Position numbers and translations under genes: made by a program
Notes under the pieces: model-generated
The model's database searches: none
What the model was told of the DNA's origin: nothing
Seen by the model: only the letters and a program-made list of their open reading frames with translations
Shown here: one piece after another, positions 27,271-34,019 of the stretch
Numbering within the stretch: the first letter of the stretch is position 1
How the letters are laid out: each line of letters begins with the position of its first letter
Assembly (NCBI RefSeq): GCF_963931675.1
Contig: NZ_OZ007039.1
Span: forward strand, 2,703,806-2,767,805
DNA length: 64,000 nt
Reading direction: 5' to 3'
Source of the DNA: an uncultured Alistipes sp.
GTDB taxonomy: Bacteria; Bacteroidota; Bacteroidia; Bacteroidales; Rikenellaceae

Positions 27271-27322
27271 GCTTACTTGTAATCAATTCTTTGTTCATTT
27301 TATGGATAGTTGAATTTCACCG

Positions 27323-27330
27323 CAAAAGTA
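27323..27330 (-). promoter_or_regulatory. -7 box of the protease-lipoprotein operon
   Basis: TACTTTTG on the minus strand, 24 bp before the original protease ATG (27298). The -33 box is not clear. Transcription from here now runs into the IS. Confidence 0.5.
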
Positions 27331-27342
27331 GTAAAAAAACAA

Positions 27343-27468
27343 CACATTGACATCAATAATGACCTGCCTGAATCCTATGACCGTGAAGTCTTCAATTCCA
27401 AGACGAACTTATTGATGAATCATTTCATTGATATGGCTGTACAGGGTTATGGCTGGCTTACAGCCTAA
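27343..27468 (+). pseudogene. C-terminal remnant, possibly of a type I restriction HsdR gene
   Basis: An open frame without a start, ending in TAA at 27466-27468, reads NDLPESYDREVFNSKTNLL followed by MNHFIDMAVQGYGWLTA. I recall this kind of ending (DLPESYD, HFVDMAVQGYGW) from the C-terminus of type I restriction R subunits of Bacteroidota, but cannot verify it here. It would be the last 40 codons of a gene otherwise lost from the element. Confidence 0.4.
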
Positions 27469-27514
27469 TATTAATGATTATTAATTTGATAATACCGTAT
27501 ACATCCTAGTGCAA

Positions 27515-27543
27515 AGGCATCTATTCGAAATGAATAGATGCCT
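27515..27543 (-). terminator. Hairpin after the relaxase gene
   Basis: Perfect 12-bp inverted repeat AGGCATCTATTC / GAATAGATGCCT, 5-nt loop, 5 bp beyond the relaxase stop. The T tract is short. Confidence 0.6.
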
Positions 27544-27548
27544 TCATC

Positions 27549-29096
27549 TTATCTGTGCATTGACTTTTTGGATGGGGTGTTGACTATTCGGATAGCACAT
27601 AGTAAGCATCTTCTCCTATACGCCTCTTCCTCCTCATCTGGTCTGCGGCCATCCCAGCGAAGGTCTGAGTCGGCGTTGCCACCACCTCCGCCGGATGAAA
27701 CAGCGACAGGCTGCCCGCCAATCAAAGCATCAGCAATAGAAAAGATTCGTACCCGCAAAGAAGGCTCAGCAAGCTGGTCAAGAAATGTCTGTATCTGCTC
27801 AGTCTGATTATCGTTGAGCTCCGTCAGTCGTGCATACTCCTGTTGCAGCCTTTTAAGCTCCCGATAGTCCAACAACGCATTATTCTGCACTGCCTGTATT
27901 TGCTGTTCGGCATCTTTCCGATACAGTTCTTCAATCTGACGGACAATCCTCACGAATCGGCTGGCGATAGACCGGTTCTGCTCCTCAATCCATTTGTCAA
28001 CACCGAATATCGGAGGTTTACCAGTGATTCGTGGCGGCTCAAAATCTATCTTGTGATTGCGGAAAGGTTGCACCACTCTACCGACACGGTCTATATTCTT
28101 TGTCATCTGCTCCAGTTCCTGCTCCTTTTCTTGAAGCTTACATGCCTTGTCTTCAAGCTTTGACTGGTATTCGGAAATCTGTTTTTGTATCCTGGTCTTT
28201 TGAATTTCATATTCCTGAAGAGCGATTTTGCCGGAAGCCAGAGACTTCTCAATTTCTTCAAGTTGGGATTGAGACCTGAATATCTGTGCTTCCAACCTCC
28301 GTGTCATAGTCTGCAGCCCCTTGACTGCTTTCTCTGCTTGTTTAGCATCTTTGGCCAGTTTCCGGATATAATCGCGTTTACTAAGATGACTGACATTCCG
28401 GCCTTCAATACTGTCACCACGTTCCAGTCCGTATTTGCTCCCTACCTCTTCGTATAGTGAGGTGTGCATTTCCCGAAGAATATGGCCATACCCATAACGG
28501 CTCTTCCCGAACTTAGCCGACCACATGACGCATTCGCGTCCGCTTTTGGCTCGTTGTCCGACAGGAACGATCAAGGCATGGATATGCGGGCTGCTCTCAT
28601 CAAGATGAACCTGGAAGCCGATGATGTTTTCCTGTCCGTACCGTTTGGCGCACCAGTCATAGACATCTTTCGCCCATTGTTCGATTTCCGGACATCGCTG
28701 GAGATGACTGTTGTCTGCACCCTTGTCCAGATTTACGGTTTGGGGCCCAAATGCCATCTCAAGCATACGGTCATGATTACCTCCGAAGATAAATTTCGCA
28801 CAACAGTTTGGTTGAATTTTGCTGTCCGGTTTGAAAGGCTTCCAGCCCAGTTCAGTCAACCGTTCATGCAAACGTACTTCAAGCGATTTCTCTTGATAGC
28901 CTAACGGATGAACTTTCCCATCGGGCCCAATCTCAAAATTCAGTTTCATTCGGGTCTTGTCATAGTGATTGGTCGGATCCTGATTCTTTCTGTCAATCTT
29001 GTCGTCATTCCAATGCCTTTCGTTTTCATTCGCCTCTGATGTGCCGAATGACTTCCCGGCTTCAACATGCATGGCCTGTTTAATATCTGTGTTCAT
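27549..29096 (-). CDS. MobV-family relaxase (Pre/Mob)
   Basis: 515 aa. Nicks DNA at oriT to start mobilization. The N-terminal relaxase domain has DKTRMKLNFEI near residue 45, the His-rich motif HLDESSPHIHALIVPV near 165, and AKFGKSRYGYGHILREMHT after it, all typical of MobV. A long coiled coil (about 245-345, LQTMTRRLEAQIFRSQSQLE onward) follows, and the C-terminus has a Gly run (SSGGGGGNADSD). Length and architecture are normal, so it is probably functional. It identifies the element as mobilizable rather than self-conjugative, since no transfer-pore genes are present. Confidence 0.92.
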   Translation of the reverse strand: MNTDIKQAMHVEAGKSFGTSEANENERHWNDDKIDRKNQDPTNHYDKTRMKLNFEIGPDGKVHPLGYQEKSLEVRLHERLTELGWKPFKPDSKIQPNCCAKFIFGGNHDRMLEMAFGPQTVNLDKGADNSHLQRCPEIEQWAKDVYDWCAKRYGQENIIGFQVHLDESSPHIHALIVPVGQRAKSGRECVMWSAKFGKSRYGYGHILREMHTSLYEEVGSKYGLERGDSIEGRNVSHLSKRDYIRKLAKDAKQAEKAVKGLQTMTRRLEAQIFRSQSQLEEIEKSLASGKIALQEYEIQKTRIQKQISEYQSKLEDKACKLQEKEQELEQMTKNIDRVGRVVQPFRNHKIDFEPPRITGKPPIFGVDKWIEEQNRSIASRFVRIVRQIEELYRKDAEQQIQAVQNNALLDYRELKRLQQEYARLTELNDNQTEQIQTFLDQLAEPSLRVRIFSIADALIGGQPVAVSSGGGGGNADSDLRWDGRRPDEEEEAYRRRCLLCAIRIVNTPSKKSMHR

Positions 29097-29109
29097 ATAG
29101 GGTATTCTT

Positions 29110-29190
29110 TTGATAAATGATTAATATTTGAGCTTGCTCTTGTACCAGTCCGCTCTGCGGGACAATGACCGGATTTTATTGCCGCCAGGC
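29110..29190. other. Candidate oriT region
   Basis: Short gene-free stretch directly upstream of the relaxase gene, where oriT usually lies in MobV elements. It contains an imperfect dyad GTCCGC / GCGGGAC near 29150-29163. No known nick sequence could be confirmed by eye. Confidence 0.25.
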
Positions 29191-29218
29191 AAAAAGTCCT
29201 TATTGTGTTAAGGACTTT
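29191..29218 (-). terminator. Terminator of the HTH/DUF3987 operon
   Basis: AAAGTCCTTA / TAAGGACTTT stem with a 6-nt loop and five T on the minus strand, just downstream of the broken DUF6371-like gene. Confidence 0.65.
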
Positions 29219-29246
29219 CTATAAATCCTCGGAACAAGTTCCTTTA

Positions 29247-29860
29247 CTATTCAATAAGTTCCAGATCCAGTTCATCAATGAGTAATTGTAATGCTGGATT
29301 ACGTTGTATCATCTGATGGAGTATCTGTCTCTTTGATGGTGAATACAGAAAGAAGTCTGCAATGTCCAATCCTTGGCTGCGTTGCTCTTCATCGGATGTA
29401 CATTCCAAAACATTGGACACAACAACCCGTTTGCATATTCCAGACAACAAAGCAGACTTTTCTTTCCATTGTTCGGTTGCTCCTAAATCAGGGATGAGAG
29501 TAACCTCCCTGCCTTTGAGGACCTGCATGGCTTCACTATTGAAACAACCGTTCTTTCCACCTGTTGCCAGCCATATATAATCGGGGATAAAATGGCTCAT
29601 TACAACAGCGGTCTTTTCACTTTTCACTTTCCACCAGCATTACCGGAGACGATGAATTTTTCAGAAGATGTTCTCCAAACAGACATTGCTTCAAATGGAA
29701 ATCCTGCAACTTCAACTCGGAATGCGCCCAGCTGACAAAAGCCTTAGGCTCTTTAACCCGATGCCCTGTCTCAGCATTATAGCACATTACCTTGCCTGTT
29801 CTTACCTGTCCATTTATATCTGTCTGCCAGAAAACCGTTGCGCCTCCCCATTTTGAAGAT
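29247..29860 (-). pseudogene. DUF6371-like replication protein remnant with a 7-bp duplication frameshift
   Basis: Read in two frames on the minus strand, this gives WGGATVFWQTDINGQVRTGK, then RVKEPKAFVSWAHSELKL and QCLFGEHLL up to LVESEK; then a shift; then KTAVVMSHFIPDYIWLATGG to the stop at 29247. It resembles the C-terminal half of DUF6371 (Toprim/primase-like) proteins found next to DUF3987 genes in Bacteroides elements. The cause of the shift is visible: TTTTCAC is tandemly duplicated at 29614-29620 and 29621-29627; removing one copy restores one frame. The N-terminal part is missing because of a deletion joining it to the DUF3987 start. Confidence 0.6.
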
Positions 29861-29942
29861 AGGCATCCAACGGAAGACCTGTTTCCGGAATGCCTTCCAC
29901 TTCCGAACGAAGCATGTTGGTCAAATGAATGGTGTTAAACAT
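29814..29942 (-). pseudogene. N-terminal scrap of a DUF3987-type gene
   Basis: Starts with ATG (29942-29940) overlapping the stop of the HTH gene, reads MFNTIHLTNMLRSEVEGIPE then TGLPLDAYLQ, and soon runs into a stop. The start context and sequence resemble the beginning of DUF3987 primase/helicase-like proteins of mobile elements, which are several hundred residues long. After about 30 codons it joins, out of frame, the DUF6371-like remnant, so a large internal deletion removed most of both genes. Confidence 0.45.
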
Positions 29943-30267
29943 AACCACCTCCTTCCTGTTGGGGAAGTTCATCACCAATAGCGAAAGCTTCATAATGGAA
30001 ACGACGCAGAAAGCGGTCCACGTCTTCCTGCGTGTACCAGTATTTATCACCTTCACGCGAGTAGCCGAGATAGCCGTTGTCTCGCAACTTTTTCAGATAC
30101 TTTTCTTTGATGTTCAATTTCTCCATCAAAGACTTGTTGTCATATAGACGGTGTCCGCCTTCCTGTGCCGGAGGCGGCAGTTTCTCTTGTCTCTCCACTA
30201 TGCTGAGAATCTTTTCAAGCAATTCCCGGTCGCATAGTTTCTTTTCACCATTTAATTTTTGAGCCAT
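29935..30267 (-). CDS. Helix-turn-helix protein of the element (excisionase/MerR-like fold)
   Basis: 110 aa. The C-terminal half has the HTH_17 layout: YDNKSLMEKLNIKEKYLKKL, RDNGYLGYSREGDKYWYT, then QEDVDRFLRRFH. Such proteins lie between the integrase and the DUF3987 gene in Bacteroides mobilizable elements and act as excision or replication regulators. The stop overlaps the start of the DUF3987 scrap, showing former translational coupling. The spacer 30268-30510 upstream holds no gene; a CAAAGGTT at 30370 may be its minus-strand -7 box. Confidence 0.8.
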   Translation of the reverse strand: MAQKLNGEKKLCDRELLEKILSIVERQEKLPPPAQEGGHRLYDNKSLMEKLNIKEKYLKKLRDNGYLGYSREGDKYWYTQEDVDRFLRRFHYEAFAIGDELPQQEGGGYV

Positions 30268-30510
30268 AGTTTATAGTATTATGGCTTAACCTTCCTTATG
30301 CACACTCGGACTGTAAGCCGGGTTTACGTGCTATGATACGACTGTGCACATCGTACCAAAAGCACGGTGCAAAGGTTCAAACTCATTAGTAATCTTGGTG
30401 TTAGAATGAATTAGATACTATATTAGAGGTCGTGTTAGAGTTGCATATAACACGGAGGTAATGAATTTATAATCTGCTGCTTATCAAACAAAAAAAGAGT
30501 AGCACATTGG
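30268..30510. other. Spacer upstream of the HTH gene
   Basis: About 240 bp without a gene. It must carry the minus-strand promoter of the HTH operon; AACCTTTG (minus, 30370-30377) is the only candidate box. No repeat stands out. Confidence 0.35.
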
Positions 30511-31188
30511 CTACTCAAATAACTTGTCAATTTTCTCGGATCCTGTAGGCGCAGCTTTGTTTTTTCGGGTATGCCTTGATTGAGTCAGATCTTTCATGTT
30601 AAATAACTTATCTAATTCAGTACCCGGAAATAATTCCACCCTGCCTGGCATCCAGAACGGCTTATCATCATACTTGGTTTTTTCAGGATAATCTTCGCAA
30701 TAGATACGTCCACACATATATGCAAGAAGAACTTTGTTCAAAGTCCACTCATAATGGTCATCGTCGATAATGATATATCCTTCTTCAATGGCTTTATCAA
30801 AGATCTTTCTTGCCAATTCAGTATCAAGCCGAGGCGGTAAAGTCACTTTATGGTGGTCTGGAACCATATCTTTTTGCACAGATTCAGTTTCTGCGATTTT
30901 CTTTCCCTTAATTCGCTTCTTTTGATACAAGTCCTCTGCTGCATAGATCAACGTTATTGCACATCCGATAGCAGTACTGATTCCGACAATGACAGCCGTG
31001 CCGGTTTCTGTTCCCCAAGATGGACGAAGCACCCCTAAGCCAAGAAGGATGAGGATACCGATAATGGTAGTGAGTCCTACTCCCCAGAATACCTTACGGC
31101 TGTTTAACCTGTATATATAGGTTACAACCAGTACAATAAGGAATCCTGCTATCAGGATACATGCAACTCGAAATGGCAATGATATCAT
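30511..31188 (-). CDS. Membrane protein of the mobile element, unknown function
   Basis: 225 aa with three N-terminal hydrophobic helices (about 6-25, 34-54 and 64-82) and a cytoplasmic region containing LARKIFDKAIEEGYIIIDDD and HYEWTLNKVLLAYMCGRIYC. It lies 23 bp behind the integrase gene in the same direction and so is co-transcribed with it. I do not recognise a family; the soluble part reads like a small helical domain common to Bacteroidota element-borne proteins. Confidence 0.7.
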   Translation of the reverse strand: MISLPFRVACILIAGFLIVLVVTYIYRLNSRKVFWGVGLTTIIGILILLGLGVLRPSWGTETGTAVIVGISTAIGCAITLIYAAEDLYQKKRIKGKKIAETESVQKDMVPDHHKVTLPPRLDTELARKIFDKAIEEGYIIIDDDHYEWTLNKVLLAYMCGRIYCEDYPEKTKYDDKPFWMPGRVELFPGTELDKLFNMKDLTQSRHTRKNKAAPTGSEKIDKLFE

Positions 31189-31211
31189 GTTTCTTTATCT
31201 TTTCACAGTGA

Positions 31212-32567
31212 TTATACAGTCAGGTTGATTAATTCTCCGCTCAGTTTTGCCACCTCTGCCGATAGCGTTTCCGGCAGGAAACGGGCATAAACCTTCTCTG
31301 TAATATCCGTGCTGCTATGTCCGAGCAGACGGCTGACTACCGACATGGATAGTCCCTTGTTCAGCGCAAAAACCGCAAATGAGTGCCTGGCTGCATGCAT
31401 CGAGAGACTGAACGGAAGGCAGATCTGTTCACCGACAACGGCCAGCGACTGGTTGATGCATTTCGTGGCATTGTTGCGGGCTTTGTACAGTGCCTCCGCA
31501 TCATCCAAATCCAAAGTCTCTTTTACAAGGTTGAACACATACCGGCATCCCTCACGTTTTTCCCGCCATTGCTGTAATATATGTAATGCAGGTTCAGTGA
31601 GCGGTATGACATGCCGTTTGTTTGTCTTTATCATAATCTTCCGCAACTCTTTCCTTGCGAAGTCGATATGTTTCCATTGCAGGGTCATCACATCCACTAC
31701 ACGGAGACCGCAGGCGTGGAACGCAAAGAAGAACATCTCCAAAAATTCTTTTCTACGAGGTTCAGTACAGGTCTTGTAATATTCAAGCAATGCCGCCATC
31801 TGTTCCTTACTTAGACTTTTGCCGTCAAACTCTGCCTCTTCTTCAGAAAGCGATACCTTAGTTACAATGCGCATATCTTGAATCCTTGCATTGACGGCAG
31901 GTTCCATCATGCCCATTTCACAAGCGTATGCACATGCTTTTAATATCGGAGTCAGAGAGTGGTTGATAGTGGCATCACTATTCTGCTTGATTTCCCTGCG
32001 CCACGATATATAACTGTCTAACAACTCCGGAGTCATATCGCCTACATAAATGCTGTCAGAACGATAGGTTCCCTGTCGGGTAGCCCTCAGGAATGTCTGG
32101 AATATATTCATGCAGCTCTTTCCGTTTTCATACCGACTCCTTCCGATTCTGTTTCTTGCATAGTCTGAAGAAAGACGTTCCAATGTAAACTCTACAAAGT
32201 CCTTCCCTTGATCACGACGCGCAAGAGGTTTGTCCGCAAGAAAGCCGGATACGACATCAACGGTTATCTGATTAGGATGTTTTTCGTTATATTCGGCAAG
32301 TAGCGAATCTATACGTTCAACACGTGCCAACAATAACTGGTTAAGCCGTTTGGATTCAGCGCCATGACTTGCACGTATTTCACCCCGTCCCTGATTGCCG
32401 TTCTGGTTCCAGTCCGCAACCTTGACAAAAACATTCGTTGTCTTACGGATTACCTGCCTGTTCCAAGTGTATTCCAACTCGACAGGATAGGCTTTTTCCT
32501 TGTCAACTACTTTCGGTGTGCGAAGGCGGTATTTGCCCAATGGATATAGTCTTTTCGGTCTTCCCAT
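31212..32567 (-). CDS. Tyrosine recombinase (integrase) of island 2
   Basis: 451 aa. N-terminal arm-binding part (residues 1-100), SAM-like core-binding domain (about 115-230, RLSSDYARNRIGRSRYENGK), then the catalytic domain: Arg in FHACGLRVVDVMTLQW, His and Arg in HAARHSFAVFALNKGLS, His in SRLLGHSSTDITEKVYARF, and nucleophile Tyr in VYARF. All catalytic residues are present. It is at the right end, next to junction C, and should act on the DUF2795 gene end. A GGAGG lies 8 bp before the ATG. The relic at 9051 is a close relative. Confidence 0.93.
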   Translation of the reverse strand: MGRPKRLYPLGKYRLRTPKVVDKEKAYPVELEYTWNRQVIRKTTNVFVKVADWNQNGNQGRGEIRASHGAESKRLNQLLLARVERIDSLLAEYNEKHPNQITVDVVSGFLADKPLARRDQGKDFVEFTLERLSSDYARNRIGRSRYENGKSCMNIFQTFLRATRQGTYRSDSIYVGDMTPELLDSYISWRREIKQNSDATINHSLTPILKACAYACEMGMMEPAVNARIQDMRIVTKVSLSEEEAEFDGKSLSKEQMAALLEYYKTCTEPRRKEFLEMFFFAFHACGLRVVDVMTLQWKHIDFARKELRKIMIKTNKRHVIPLTEPALHILQQWREKREGCRYVFNLVKETLDLDDAEALYKARNNATKCINQSLAVVGEQICLPFSLSMHAARHSFAVFALNKGLSMSVVSRLLGHSSTDITEKVYARFLPETLSAEVAKLSGELINLTV

Positions 32568-32604
32568 ATGCTTTTCCTCCTAATTCAATATTCCCGAGGA
32601 GAAG

Positions 32605-32612
32605 CAAAGGTA
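32605..32612 (-). promoter_or_regulatory. -7 box of the integrase promoter
   Basis: TACCTTTG on the minus strand, about 38 bp before the integrase ATG, with CAAA-containing repeats just upstream that may double as -33 box and integrase arm sites. Confidence 0.5.
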
Positions 32613-32620
32613 ATGTATTT

Positions 32621-32675
32621 TAGACAAACAAACCCAGTTTTCGAGAAGAAAAACTGCAATTTAGACAAACAAACC
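32621..32675. repeat. Direct repeats, likely integrase arm sites
   Basis: TAGACAAACAAACC occurs at 32621-32634 and again at 32662-32675. The related motifs TAGGCAAACAAACC (9257) and TATCCAAACAAACC (20243) are at the matching places of junctions A and B. Confidence 0.55.
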
Positions 32676-32789
32676 GCACTATATAACACCATAAAACACC
32701 AACGCGACAAACAATTATCTTTGTTTATCGCGTTGATATTTAATTGTTTAAATAGTCCGAGGGGCGTCAATACTCGTCCTCGTTGAAGA
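32654..32789. other. Junction C: right attachment site of island 2
   Basis: Aligned with junction B. Contains an arm-like repeat, the terminator hairpin AACGCGACAAACA / TTTGTTTATCGCGTT (32701-32734, minus direction), TTTAATTGTTTA, and the core TCCTCGTTGAAGA (32777-32789). The part left of the core was brought by the element: it supplies the last codons (Asp-Glu-Tyr-stop) and the terminator of the DUF2795 gene, which therefore stays intact. Confidence 0.75.
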
Positions 32790-32988
32790 AGAAGTCGTCC
32801 TTGGAGGGGTAGTCGGGCCAAATATCCTCGATGGATTCGTATATTTCGCCTTCGTCTTCTATTTCCTGAAGGTTTTCGAGGACTTCGAGCGGAGCTCCCG
32901 AACGGACTGCATAGTCAATCAATTCGTCTTTGGTTGCGGGCCAGGGGGCATCTTCGAGCTTCGAGGCCAGTTCAAGCGTCCAATACAT
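32767..32988 (-). CDS. DUF2795-family small acidic protein, integration target
   Basis: 73 aa, acidic, ending DDFFFNEDEY. The DUF2795 core is visible as APWPATKDELIDYAVRSGAP followed by LEVLENLQEIEDEGE. Conserved in Bacteroidota, function unknown. Its 3' end is the attachment site of the neighbouring element, and tails of the same gene type remain at junctions B and A. Own promoter upstream (33065-33094). The choice of a conserved short gene's tail, restored on insertion, is typical for integrases that avoid harming the host. Confidence 0.85.
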   Translation of the reverse strand: MYWTLELASKLEDAPWPATKDELIDYAVRSGAPLEVLENLQEIEDEGEIYESIEDIWPDYPSKDDFFFNEDEY

Positions 32989-33064
32989 AGTTATAAAATT
33001 TTAAGTTCTTAATAATCAGCAGCTTAGTTGCTCAATAGGGCATATTGCCCTTATGATCGATTTG

Positions 33065-33094
33065 CAAAAGTATAAAAAAAACGAGAAAAACAAA
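33065..33094 (-). promoter_or_regulatory. Promoter of the DUF2795 gene
   Basis: Minus strand: TTTG at 33094-33091 and TACTTTTG at 33072-33065, spacing 18 bp, about 77 bp before the ATG. The rest of 32989-33239 contains no gene that I can support. Confidence 0.55.
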
Positions 33095-33239
33095 GAAAAA
33101 TTGTTATTTCTTGGAGACGTAGAGGGTGAATCGAACAAAAACGTTCGAAATCCGAACTCCGACAGCAAGCTTCGGAATCAGCCCTGGGACCAGATTCCTG
33201 AGACCGACGGATGCTTCCCGGGGCGTATTTTCTGCCCGG

Positions 33240-34004
33240 CTATTTTGTGGCGACGAAGAAGAGGTCGTAACACCCCTCGGCTACGGGTCCGAGGCGATAG
33301 TCCTCCATGCGGATCGAGGTTGTCAGGTCGTTGTTTTCGCGGAGAAGTTTGCGACGGTTGAGGCGGTTGAGCAGGTCGTAGGGGATCTGCAGCATCCAGC
33401 GGGGGAGCCGGTGTTGGAGATCGAGGGGGTCGAAGCGCGTGATGCGCTCCACGCCGCGGCGGTTTTTCTCGTAATAGGCTGCGACCTGCTCGTTCCCGAA
33501 GACCCCGAGCGCTTCGATCCCGGGGAAACAACTCCCGAGGAGCTGCCTCAACTCTTCGGCGGTGTATTCGCGGACGTGCCAGGGATTGCGTGTGAGCGAC
33601 ATCGGGGCATTGGGCGTGGTGACGATAAAGCGGCCTCCGGGTCGCAGCACGCGGTGGATTTCGCGCACGAACTGCCGGTCGTCGCGGATGTGCTCGATGA
33701 CCTGGAACGAGATTACGCAGTCGAACGACGCCTCGGGAAACTCTATCGGGGGGACGACGGCCTGGCGGAATTCGACATCGGGCCGTGCGAGCAGTTCGTT
33801 TGCGGGTCGGTGCTTGTCGAGGGTGACGAACCGCCGGGCATGAGGGGCCACGACCTCGATTCCGTATCCGGCCCCGGTTCCGATTTCGAGCACGTCGCCC
33901 GCGATGCGTTCCGCGGCGGCGTGATAGGCGAGCAGCGAGCGCTGGAATACGAAGTTGTCGGACGCCTCGCGGGAGACCCGTTCCGCGGTGTTGATTTTGG
34001 CCAT
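33240..34004 (-). CDS. Class I SAM-dependent methyltransferase
   Basis: 254 aa. Motif I VLEIGTGAGYG at about residues 38-48, acidic residue in FVTLDKHRP, motif IV FDCVISFQVIEHI, then LRPGGRFIVTTPN: the Methyltransf_11/23 pattern. The C-terminal extension (after about 175) would bind the substrate, which cannot be named; relatives act on lipids, quinones or glycans. It starts 15 bp behind the cvfB-like gene and is probably in one operon with it. Confidence 0.82.
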   Translation of the reverse strand: MAKINTAERVSREASDNFVFQRSLLAYHAAAERIAGDVLEIGTGAGYGIEVVAPHARRFVTLDKHRPANELLARPDVEFRQAVVPPIEFPEASFDCVISFQVIEHIRDDRQFVREIHRVLRPGGRFIVTTPNAPMSLTRNPWHVREYTAEELRQLLGSCFPGIEALGVFGNEQVAAYYEKNRRGVERITRFDPLDLQHRLPRWMLQIPYDLLNRLNRRKLLRENNDLTTSIRMEDYRLGPVAEGCYDLFFVATK

Positions 34005-34019
34005 CTTCCCGATTCTTTT

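Larger units (their letters stand above)
24207..27298 (-). pseudogene. IdeS/Mac-like cysteine protease with fimbrillin-like N-terminus, interrupted by an IS
   Basis: Main part 24207-26050 (minus). The original start is on the far side of the IS: ATG at 27298-27296 begins MNKELITSK, and joining across the 9-bp target duplication gives MNKELITSKLLFRLLAAVPV and then LLSGC, a complete lipoprotein signal. Mature protein (numbered from the TTG at 26027): Mfa/fimbrillin-like domain about 20-262, an Asp-Pro repeat linker 271-283, then a peptidase domain of the IgG-degrading IdeS/Mac type: Cys367 in DSNMCWAAGASNLLHWW, His510 in GVTHVMTIWGV, Asp532 in YYVDNND. The His-Asp spacing of 22 equals that of IdeS as I recall it. 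The remaining frame has no ATG and only half a signal peptide, so export is probably lost. Confidence 0.8.
20372..32789. mobile_element. Integrative mobilizable element (island 2, about 12.4 kb)
   Basis: Bounded by 13-bp direct repeats TCCTCGTTGAAGA (20359-20371 and 32777-32789). Backbone: tyrosine integrase at the right end, a membrane protein, an HTH protein, remnants of DUF3987/DUF6371-type replication genes, and a MobV relaxase. No conjugation (mating-pore) genes, so it would depend on a helper. Cargo: LRR-like protein, fimbrillin-like lipoprotein, IdeS/Mac-like protease. Decay: a nonsense-mutated IS4-type transposase, a second IS in the protease gene, and the broken replication genes. 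Base composition is visibly more AT-rich than the flanks. It sits in the last codons of the DUF2795 gene and replaces them and the terminator. Confidence 0.8.
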
